Part shown: positions 10,413 through 22,400 of the stretch, piece after piece
Layout of the letters: every line of letters starts with the position of its first letter
Numbering within the stretch: the stretch's first letter is position 1
The notes under the pieces: model-generated
Told to the model about the DNA's origin: nothing
Databases searched by the model: none
Seen by the model: only the letters and a program-made list of their open reading frames with translations
Source: Asterias amurensis
Lineage: Eukaryota; Echinodermata; Asteroidea; Forcipulatida; Asteriidae
DNA length: 64,000 bases
Reading direction: 5' to 3'
NCBI RefSeq assembly: GCF_032118995.1
Contig: NC_092666.1
Span: 15,315,950 to 15,379,949 of the forward strand
Program-made: the position numbers and the translations under genes

Positions 10413-13400
10413 GTGAGTACAGTTTGGAACTTTCTTCTTTTCAATCTCAACTCATATAGCCCTGTAGTGTTAAAGGAACATGTTACCATATCGGTTGTCA
10501 TACTGTTCATTTCTTTGTAATGTTTTTATGAAATAAACCAATAAATATAATATTATGGAAACCTTTCTTTATTACTTTGAATGTAGGCCCAAATTCTAGA
10601 TATCTCCCTGTTTGTTGTACAAAATATCCCTGATTGCAAGATGCAAATGTTGGCAACTCTGTGCTTGCTCTATGCATGGTCCGCAAGGACTGTATACAAC
10701 CTTCCTCTTACCATACCATGGAGCATAGAGGAAGGACTATGCATGGAGGTAGCAGACCAGCCTAATAGATCATGACTAAGTGCTATAGAAGCATGCTAGG
10801 TGTGACCATGTTTTCACACAGGCTTTAGGGAGAAACAATGTTTTCTTTTGTACTGTCCCTATCTCCCCTTCACTGTTTTCTCAAGATGTTTGGCATTCTT
10901 GTTGCTGATTTTCTGATAAGGGTCATGGCAGACCCTTCCATTGGGTCACCTAATTTAAAGGGAGGACATTTGGTCATTGCTCTTAAAATTAATGGCAATA
11001 ACAACACTTGGTTATCATATAAAGCAGCCTCTGTTTTATATAAGCATTTTGAAAAAAAATTTTTCCCAAAATTGTTATCACAAGCATTTCTCTCTGCTAC
11101 AAGTATTGATTGTTTGATTTGACTATTTATTAAAGTTTGTTTATGCACAGCACTACAGTTGCTGGTTCAACCAAAGTTGTTTTTTAAGAGGCACTTTTGC
11201 ATAAAAGCATTTCAAAATTACACAGAGTAAAATTTAAGAAATACAGTCTAAAGATGAAACATTTGTTTTTGTCAAACACTCTCACTAAAACATTAAACAA
11301 TGAACATTTAGAAGTAATAAAAGAAGATGTTTTATTTTATAAGCAATTGCTGTGAAATATGGAAAAGATAACCGAAACACAGAGGACTAAAAAAATAAAG
11401 GGTAGAGTCCAGAGAAGTTGGGAATAAAGATATATAATTGTTTTATTTTTTATTTAAACATGAAAAAATCAAAAGAAAAAGCACACGGTGTTCCAGATAA
11501 AAACATTGTCTGTGTAAAAACTAAGACAAACACCAGTAGCAGACAACATTCTGAAAACCTTGTTTCAGTCAAACATCTACAAATTTTGAAACTCCTCGAT
11601 GGTAACACCTATAAATGTTCCTGTACACTGGTAGTTGATGGTTATTGGTACCATTGCTCTTATCAAAATGCCAGCCTACTACTGGTGGGTTGTTTGGATT
11701 GTCTGTTATACTTTTCGCATCACCTAATGTGTGTTTTAACTGTTTAACCTTTTAGCTATTTTTAAGGAATTTTTTTATACTGTACATGTTCTAGTGCAAT
11801 TCAACCATATCGGTTGTCATACTGTTTATTCCTTTGTAATGTTTTTTATGAAACAAACCAATAAATATATAATTAATATATATAACTACACAGATCCCTT
11901 TAAAACGCTTAAGTTGTCAGTGTTCCCCTTCTTCACCCATACCAGCAAGTGGTATGACCCAACCCGCTGACAAGGCCAGACAATTAATGTCAACCACATG
12001 TCACTCAGCTGGGTCAGGTCATATCTCAGCAGGGGTGTGTCACTTCAGCTGCAGATTATTCTAGAGGTTGGGGGGCTACTTGTCCTTGCTCTGTGGATGG
12101 AGGAGGGTGGGTCTAGATGTGTGTAGGGATCACCTTATCAAATGCAAACTATTTTAGTTTTGCACCAGAATAAGCTTTGCATTGGGGATAAAGTGCTTAA
12201 AAAGTACTTTCCAGAGTTCTGTGAAAAAAAGGAAGACGAAAAGTGCAAACTATTAAAATTGTTTGCTATTCTCCTCCTAGTTAAGGCATTTTCAAAATTA
12301 CAAAATACAATGTGTAGGCCTAAAGTCATAAGATGTTAAACCTACCAGTTTGGGACTTCTTTGTACGTGCACCATATGGTGATCATTTGTTGATTATAAC
12401 CTTTGTTTACAAAACAGTGAACTTGTTCAAGGGACTTTCTGGCAGGCAACTACATTTTACAATATTTTCAAAATAAATTCAAGAGTTACGAAAGCTGTAA
12501 AAGTTTTGAGATATTGCTCAACCTTTCTTCATATCAAAAGTTGATAAAAATCAGACAGTGCGACCCCTCATAAAATATGACATAAGGCTTTCTTCCACTG
12601 GGCTGCTGTAAATTGTAAACGGTCTTTTTCCATAACTGGCTGTAATTCTTGTGTACATTTCTCTTTCCTTGTTTGACCCAGTTTCTAGTCAGGCTACAAT
12701 GTAGTTTTTCCCAACAACCTATATAGTACAGTAGTAGAATTTAAGGAGGGGGCTGGGGTTATTCTTTACTGTGCTGTGGATAACCTACAGGTTACAGCCC
12801 TCTAAAATAAAACACCAGGGGTCGATTTCACAAAGAGTTAGGACTAGTCCTAGGAGATATACAAATTGCATGGATAGTTCTAAGTTAGAACGAGTAACTG
12901 GTTCTAACTCGAGATAAGACTAGTCCTAACTCTTTGTGAAATCCACCCCAGACTTGTTTTCATTGGTCTGATGTAAATTGTGAATTTTCCCTGATTGTAT
13001 TCTTGTGTACATTTGTCTCTCCTTGTTTGATCCAGTTTCTGGTCAGGCCAGTTTTTCCCAACAACCTGTAGATAGTACAGTAGTAGAAGGAGGAGAGGTG
13101 ATTCTGTACTGTGCAGTGGATAACCTAGAGGTTACACCAGGGATTCTATGGACTAAGGGAAGCAGTAATGTACCATTGGGACTGTCCAGAGATATGCCAG
13201 GCTACCCTAGGTACAATATCGTAGGTAAGTCATTTATCACCCTTCATCATTTAGCACTCTCAACATTTTCAAATCGTCTTCAAAACAACACACCCGGGGC
13301 GTAATTTCATAAAGCATGTAAGCACAAAAGCTTGCTAAGCACAGAAAAACTCTTGATTAGCTAAAACAGATTACAAGCAAAATACTGAACATTAATTACC

Positions 13401-16400
13401 AATGAATGCTGTGGCTAATAAAATACCCTACTAATTTCTTGCTTACTTTCTTGCAAAGGAATTTGCTAAGCAGAATTTTCAGAAATTTGGCCCATGAAAT
13501 TGGGCCCAGCAGTCTCTTTATCCGTCATTGATAATTATGCCTTTAAAACATTTCAGTGACAAAAACCTGATCTATGGTTCTACCTTTAAATGTTTCACTC
13601 CATTTAGGTGATGCAACCAGTGAAGCTAACCTTCGCATTGAGAATGCACAATTAGAAGATGATGATGTCTATAGGTGTCAAGTACCAGGTCTTAGATCGG
13701 AAGAAGCTACACTAACAGTGCAAGGTAAACAAAACACCAGTCAAAGACAGAGATTGACAATTGTCAGTACTTAAATATCCTTAAAAAACTCCCTATAAAA
13801 GAAACTAAACAAAAAAACAGTATTAACAATGTGATCTTTCAAAGTTTGGTGAAATGATGTGTTTATTGAAAAAGTTATTACAGGATTTTTTCAATTACTA
13901 GTAATGCATTTCATTAGTTCTGGTTGTGAAGTCAGGGACTTTCAGCAAAGACTGTCCAAGAACTTGAACTTGTGGTTCCAGATGAGGTGGAAGCGAAGAC
14001 AAGATACCACTACGCAAACCCAAACCACCTTTATGCGGCTCAACAGGCCTGGAATTTATCTTGGAGAGGGCAAGGCCATTTTGGAAAGGGCACTTCCATT
14101 TTGGTAGTCTTTTTTAAGTCTGTGGGAAAGTAAAGAAAGGGCACCAAGGCCAATACCAGGGGCAACAGAAGCCATGGCCTTGGTGGCCTCAGTGTAATTC
14201 CAGGCCTGGCTCTCAGCCTGCTTCTCATCTTTAGGTCACAACCTGACATTTCTTCATTCAAATCTAATCTCAAAACTTACCTCTTCAGTCCAGCCCATAA
14301 AGTTTTCCATTGGTCCTATAGCCCAGTGAATAGTTTTTCTATTTTGTTTAATTTATTGTAAAAGCGCCCTGGGCACCTTGGTGGATATGTGGGCTTTATG
14401 AAACTGCGATATTAACATTACTATTATTATTATTGTTATTTACCTTTCCAGTACCCCCAGATCCACCCTCGATTGATAACTACGAGAATGGCACCCTTAT
14501 CACCATCGATCCACCCTCAACAATCACTCTGACCTGCCATGCCAACAACGCCCGACCCGAAGCAACCATAACCTGGCTCAAGAACGACGGCCCGGTCCTA
14601 TACATCACGCCGGTCACTGCGATACAAGCCTCTGGGGATCCGTTAGGGAAGAAGCAGAACTTAGTCAGCACGTTGACGTTGAACCCAGAGAAGGAAGACA
14701 ATGGAGTGGAATATAAGTGCGTCGTGGAGCATCCTGCTTTGGTCATGCCGCACTTTGTAAATGTAGTTCTCAACGTTAGATGTAAGTATCAAAGCTTGAA
14801 TTGGAGAGAGGTGGGGGGGGGGAGCTCAAAATGTTGACTTCACAAAGAGTTAGCCCAAGTCCTACTAGTCCTAGGAGATATTGAAAACTCAAGTCTAGTC
14901 CTAAGCCTAACACGAGATAAGGCTAGTCTTAACTCTTTGTGAAATCCACCCAAGAATTTGTCAATGTTAGATGTAAATATCAGAGCTTGAATTTGAGAGG
15001 GGGAGGGAAGTCCACAAAACCACAGGGCTTGTAGCTCATGACATTGATCGACCCCAAGCAGTCTTTCTCAGAATCCGTTCCATAGCCCCACATCCATGTT
15101 TTGAGAAAGTTGTGTTTAAAGTTGAACTATAATGTTTAGCCTTTCTGTCCTAGAGAATGACTCCGCTAGGTGCGGAACATCCGCTTACTATTTATTTTTT
15201 GCATTTAAATCATAGGTTCTGTTGGTTGGTGAGCAGTTTGCAACATCTTTCTATTTTCTCATTCTTGTTAGTTCACATACTTAAGACAGTCCTGTAATCT
15301 CATCTTTAAAAGGGCAACACCATTGCAGCATTACAATGGCAATGAAATACTTAATGAAACAACATACAATGGCTGAAATGTAGAAGAATGAAGATTTGAA
15401 ATTCAGTTTCCATTTGTAGTTTTTTTTTCTCTTGAGAGTTCTTTAATGTTAGTCTGTTACTTGTTTCAGTTCCTCCTGGTCCCCCGCTGATCACTGGTTA
15501 CCAGCAGGGTTTAGCTGTTCGGCAGGGAGATGTGGTCACTTTGGACTGTGCTTCCAGAGGTGGAAACCCACTGGCTGAGGTAATGTTAGAACCTTTTTGC
15601 AATTGCAAGCAAATTGTTTTCTTTGACTATAGCCCGGTTCATACTTCCTGGGAATGGGATTGCGAAGCAAATTTTGGTGATGCTATAATCGGTACAAGCT
15701 CTCCCTCAAACTGTGACGAAAGAAAATTTTTACTTGTTTGTATTTATTCAAGCAATTTTTGTTAAGGTAGAACTTTCTTCCATAATTGATGAATTGAGCA
15801 GTGTGGTAAGAGAAAATTCGCCGAATGCACAGAAAATATTTCAGACTTTTATTTGCCTTCAGACCCTTAAAGGAGCACGTTGCCTTTGGTCTGTAAAAAG
15901 CATTTGTAATTTTGTAATTGTTTTTTTAATAAAATGCATATGGTTGGAACGATGTTTGAAAAGTAGATTACAATGATCCACACAAATTTGCCTGAAATTG
16001 CGTGGTTTTCCTTTTACTGTGCGAACTAACACTGTCGGCCATTTATGGGAGTCAAAAATTTGACTCCCATAAATGGCCGACCGTGTTAGTCGACAAGGTA
16101 AAAGGAAAACCGTGCAATTTCGTGGCATGTTTGTGTGGATCATTGTATTCTACTTTTACAACATCTTTCTACCCATGAACATTTTATAATAAACATTTAC
16201 AAACGCTTTTCAAAGACCAACTCGACCGATCCAAGGCAACGTGTTCCTTTAAGTCACCATGGTTTATTTTGATTGCTACCATCAAAATAAGAATGTACTA
16301 TAGTATAACCCTGTTCGCATGTAACTTAATTTGGGTAATGTAGCCGAGCCAATGGGTTACTTATCCATTTTAAGTCCAGTGCGAACAGCCCAGGAAGTTT

Positions 16401-19400
16401 CCCTCCCAGGTAACAATACCCGACCCACGGATGGATAGTTTAACCGACCCACGTTGCGCCACTGCAATAGCGCCCTCGTTTGTTTGTGTTAAGTTAGTCG
16501 GAATGTGTTTTACCGATCTTGTCGGTTAGTTTACCCACGTCATTAATCCAAGTGCGGACGCTGGTAAGTTTCCCTTTTTGGAATGTTAACCACTGTCTCG
16601 GTAAAATGTTAGTCCAATGCGAACACGGCTTATGACTGTTTTAACATAACATATCAGTAATCAGCTGCTATGTTTTATTTGTTTAGGTTTTCAGATATGG
16701 CGATAAGAATCTTACAGTCTAAATAAAGTCTTTGAAATATGCTAATGATATGGCAAACAAAGTTATCAATAAGTATTTACAAAGGCCTCAATTGGTCGCC
16801 TACGACCATACTACGTTGAATACACCGGTTCTCGTCCGATCACCGAAGTCAAGCAACGTCGGGCCCGGTCAGTACTTGGATGGGAGACCGCCTGGGAATA
16901 CCGGGTGTTGTAGGCGATTCATTTTTGTTTGTCAATAACCGATCTTGAGTACATGGTTCCGGGGTTACTTTTGGTACCAATTGATTGTCTTTTTTGGCAC
17001 AACAAACTGTCTCAAAATCTTGAGACGATTGTCATTGTTTTCTTGTGTTTAATCTAGTCCTTTTTTAGGTGAGCTCAATTCTATTCAATTAATCTTTATT
17101 AGATCCAAAAAAGGGTTATTCAAATGCTTGCATACAGTAAAAACATTGACACATTAAAAACATTAAAAACAGACAATGGCTATGTATAAGAAAGCCAACT
17201 AAAAAGCGATAAGAAAAATACTGGAGACTGGGCGATACAATTTATAATTAACATATAAAAATGAGATTGTGGTGTGTTATTGCGTGAAGGATAAAAGAGG
17301 AGTGGTAGCAGTTTGTCGCAGCTTATGGCACTCGCAACACGACCAGATCTTGGGATCAGCTGGTTGGCAAGCGCATCATGAAGCGGATGGTTAGCATCAT
17401 TCAGTAGCATATTTAGCTTGCCAGCCAGCAGGTCCTCATATACTGTGTCAAAAGCAGCCACGAATCCCCAAGAATCCTTCCTGTGGCTTTAAAAATTCTA
17501 TTTGTCCAATCCTTTGCACTCCCATGTAGCTTTCCTGCCCAACAGATCAACCAGTAGGCCCAAACACTAGCAAACCCAGTGTCATAAAAAATTGACAAAA
17601 TTTTACGATTGATATGAAACAAGTTTGTTTCAAAGAAAAAGCATACAAGAATTCCTTTTTTTATCAATGGAATCCACTCGTTCATGTTCATAACAAGGTT
17701 TACTAATATGAAGGCTTCGTAAAAACTGTGTCACTGGAGCTTCTACTTTATACAAAGTACTTGAATACTTGGTCTCTTGGTTCCTTGCTCACGGGTCACT
17801 GGATCAACGATCGTCACTGAGTTGGTTACTTGGATATGGTCGTCACAACTTCTATAGTCCTCTTCCCCAATAGGGTTCATCAAACTTACTGACTGTGTGC
17901 GCTCCACCGAAGCTTCACGAACTTTGTTGTTTGTATCATGCCGCCCAGTTGAATTGCACAATCATGAAATATGCTAATGATATGGCAAACAAAGTTATCA
18001 ATAAATATTTACAAAGGCCATATTTGATTGCCTACGACCATACTACGTTGAATACACCGGTTCTCGTCTGATCACCGAAGTTAAGCAACGTCGGGCCCGG
18101 TCAGTACTTGGATGGGAGACCGCCTGGGAATACCGGGTGTTGTAGGCTATTCATTTTTGTTTAATTAGGCCAGGTAAATCGTCCAGGTTTTTACAAAAGG
18201 ATGAGGGCCTTTTTATTTTTCATTTATTTTTTCTTTCAAAGGTGGCCATGAAGCATTTTAATTCAAACTGGCCACAAATTCTTCAGTTAAAGTCACCAAA
18301 CTCACCACCCACTTTATGTTTTTACAAATACAAGTTCTCAAAAGAAAATACGCAGAAAAAACAATGTTTTTGAAGAAGAAAATGTGAAATAAAAAAAAGT
18401 TAGCATTACATGATGTGACTTTGCTGTTATCCCTGTTTTTATTCTAGTCCTTTTCAGGTGGGCTTAAAAAGAGGTTTACTTTGTATCAGGCCTGATACCA
18501 CAGAGGCCATGAAGACGATTGCCTCCATGCTCCCTGTCTTTGCTTTGGTGCCCTAGAAATGCTCATGGGGTGCCCTGTACCAAGGAGAACATGCCTTGGT
18601 GCCCTTGCCCTTCAAACAACGAAGCATACATCGATATTGACCATGCTTTTTAAATTTAATAATTCTCTTTAAATCAATTCTATTTTCTTCTTTTTGAAAC
18701 AGGTGTATTGGTGGAAGAATGGTGTTCAGATGGATCATTCGTACATCACTGATGGTGCAGGGGCTAGAAACACTCTTCCTATAACAGTTGGTTACAGTGA
18801 TAACAAAGCTGTGTATAGATGTCAAGTAAGCAGTCGGGTTTTACCTCAACCTCTGACGGCTCAAGTACAGTTCACTGTTTTCTGTGAGTACAATCAAACT
18901 TTATTGTCCCTGCATGGGAATCTCCTTTGACCTTTTTTGTTTACATAAAGACACACATGCCTTGAACTTCACTCTTGAAGGGGCACAGCAATTGTCCACT
19001 GGCAAGGGGCACCTCTATCAGGAAAATGTAAATTTGTGTTGTAACCTCTGCAAGAGCACCACAGCAAAAGCACAGGGCACACAGCAATTACTGTGGGTGC
19101 CGCTAGATGTTTGGAGGCCTGAACACACCAGTATGAAATACAAACATTAACAAGGCATAAACAGTACAATAGAGAAAGAGTAGGCCTGATAAAAAAGAAC
19201 CAGGCCTCGGCGGGTTTAAACCACTAGTTGAAAACTGATTCAACACACTTTGATTCCCATTCATAAATACCTTTTTGGTTAAAAGGCGTAATAAAGTAAG
19301 AAACTCTGTAAAACTTATCCGTTTCCGAGTGCGTGAGCTCTGTATGTTTCCACCTCAATGGTACGTTCAGTATACATGTTGTTTGAATGTACATGTATGA

Positions 19401-22400
19401 TGTCCATACGCGTGTGTTTTCCGATTCCGTTCGTGCGCATGCACGTATAGTCTTGGTGCTTATTCGCTGGTTTTCCATTTACGCACAGCGCAGCCAACTC
19501 ACCGACAGCGCCTGCATCGCCCGTAACAAGAAACGTCTTGCATCAAGACTAGCGCGGACAACCGGTTATAAACACTGGTCATTACCAACGGTTTAAACAC
19601 CCCCACATGACACGCTCTCCACCAATAGGAATAGCGAAACTGTCTGAGGTATTTATGAATGTGTCATTATACGAAGTGAGGACACTGGTCTTTAAAGGCA
19701 CTGCACACTCTTAGTAATTACTCAAAATAATTGTTATCATAAAAACTTTCTTGGTAACAAGCAATGGAGAGCTGTTGAGAGTATAAAACATTGTGAGAAA
19801 CAGCTCACTCTAAAAGTAACAAAGTTTTTGAGAAAGAAGTTATCGATAATTAATATCGAGACCTCAGAAATAGATTTTGAGGTCCCGAAATTAAGCATCT
19901 GAAAGCACACAACTTAATGTGACAAGGGTGTTTTTTCTTCCATTATTATCTCGCAACTTCGACAACCAATTGAGCTAAAACAACTCACAGGTTTGTTGTT
20001 TTATGCATATATTGAGGTACCCCAATTGAGAAGACTGCTCTTTAACAGTTACCGGTAGTGTCCACTGTCTTTAACCAAAAGCATACCCTGCCCTTAACTT
20101 GTTCTTTTATGATAGTTCAGTTTTGTGATGATGGTTATAGTCATTTGTCTGCTTGTCTTTTCTACAGTTCCCCCAGCCTATGTTAACATCACGGGTCATG
20201 AGCAGATGGTCAACACTGGAGCCACATTGACACTCCATTGCAAATCAGGTTGGTTTAGAGAGAGAGAGAGTGCATGGTGCATGTTTCCCTCCATCCGACA
20301 ATCTAGACTGTTTTAAGAGAAATATCGTTTCCCACAGGCCTGGAAATCACAAGTTTATTGTTTTATGTATAAGTTGGGATACACATGTGAGAATACTGGT
20401 CTTTTTACAATTACCAAATGTGTTCAGCCGTCGCTTTCAGCAAACTCTTCCTAACTTAGGATTAATCTTAGGACTTAGGACGAGTTCAGTTCCGTATCCA
20501 TAGATGTTAGGATGCATTGAACCCATCTTAAGCTAGGATGAGTTACTCATCCTAACTCATAGCGTTTTTTGAAATCTGCTGCAGTGCCTCGGTTCAAATA
20601 TCTTCCTAATCAAACATTATCTCTAATTGATTGTCTTACAGCAAACAGTAACCCAAGTGCTTCTATCTCATGGTATACCGGCGGTCAGCAAGTCAGCACA
20701 TCACCAGACGTTGTTGTAGCAGCTCCAAACGGAGGTTTCATCACGTCACAGAACCTAACTGTCACTATGACTGCACAGATGAATAGCGTGGACTATATGT
20801 GTCAGGCCACCAATCTAGAACTCTATGAATACGCTAATGCTGTAGCTACTGTTAGCGTCATGTGTAAGTTTGTTTTCTTTTGCAGGGATGTAATTTCTCC
20901 ACTGTTACTGGAAATCCATGGTTTTGTTAACCCCCCCCCCCCAAAAAAAAAAAAAAAATAAATAAAAAAATAAAAATATATATATATAAAAAAAATATAA
21001 AAAAACCTAGAGAAAATAAATAAAGCAATAAAGAAAATAGAAGTAAACAACTAAGAACAAATACTTTATTTTAATGTTTTTATTTATTCATAAGATAATG
21101 AAGATAAAATCAAATGGAACACCAGATTGTAGGGTAGGGCTTTCAAAACAAAAGATAGATGTTTAATAAAGCAGGCTTCACGCTCACAAGCTTTCACACT
21201 TCGCGCCCACAGTTCACGTTTTTTCATCATTCTATCCTTCCCTGATTTTCAAACCTTGTTCCTTCTGCTCCAACAGATCCTCCACAGATACCCGTAATCT
21301 CCGGCTACGAGGAAGGTCGCGAGGTCAAAGCCGATAACCTTCTAAGACTTACCTGCATTGCTGTAGGTGGTAACCCTCTAGCTACCCTCACCTGGCAAAA
21401 GAATGGAGTAGATCTGGAGGGTAGCTATGGAACCAGTGGACAACTCGCTACCAACGAGCTACCTCTTATACTGGAGCAGACTGATAATCAAGCTAACTAT
21501 AGTTGTAGAGCGTCGAATGAAGCGACACCGGAGCCCCTGGTTGCACAAGTATCTCTTGATGTCCTCTGTAAGTTTAGGATCTCCTTCTAACCTTTCTTAA
21601 TCTTCCCTGTAAGAGACGAGGGGTGGGTTTCACAAAGAGATAAGACTAGTCTTATCTGAAGCTAGGACGAGCTACTCGACCAAACTTAGGACTAGACTTA
21701 AAATTTAAATAAATCCTTAAGAGTCCTAGGACTAGTCCTAAGTTAGGACCATCCTTGTGAAATCGACCCCTCGGGGCCAAACTTCATAGACCTGCTTAAA
21801 CCAAAAATATTGCCTAACAATTGTCTGCTAAGCAGAACGGAGCCATTTTCTTTTGCTATGTTCTTGCTGTATTTTATTGTCACAAATTCAATTGAATTCA
21901 AATCAAGTCAAATGCTTTTGAGATTCAGTAGTTATTACTATGATCCCCGATAGTTAATTTACTCTCTTTGTTCAGTTCCTCCAGAGAGAGTTTTCGTGAC
22001 GGCAGAACCGGCAGAGTGCCGTGATGGAGACAGAGTTGTAGTGAAATGTAAGACTGCTAGTAGCAACCCCGCTAGTGAGCTCTCATGGTGGAAGGATGGA
22101 GTACCTGTCGATGGTGAGTTGTTACATGAGGCCATATAAAACTCTTTTAATTTTTCAACTTGGGGGCAGTCAGGTTGGCTTAATGGTTTCTCTTCATGCC
22201 TTTCACCTTTGTGGACCCCGGTTTGAACCCAGACCGGAGCCTTGCATTAGTATTGGGTTTGTTAATCTCTACCTGACTGTGTGGGTTGTCCCTATGGGGT
22301 TTTCCTCCAGTTATCATACTGTGGCGGGCACGGGTCGTTATCGGATCCGCGCTTAAATACAACTTGACCCTGACTCTTGCCGACTCAAGTTGAAGTCACT

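Noticed and set aside
10838..11747. Open frames of 94-109 residues in nephrin intron 2
   Set aside because: No splice-site pattern, no recognisable domain and AT-rich codon content. Treated as chance or as retroelement debris.
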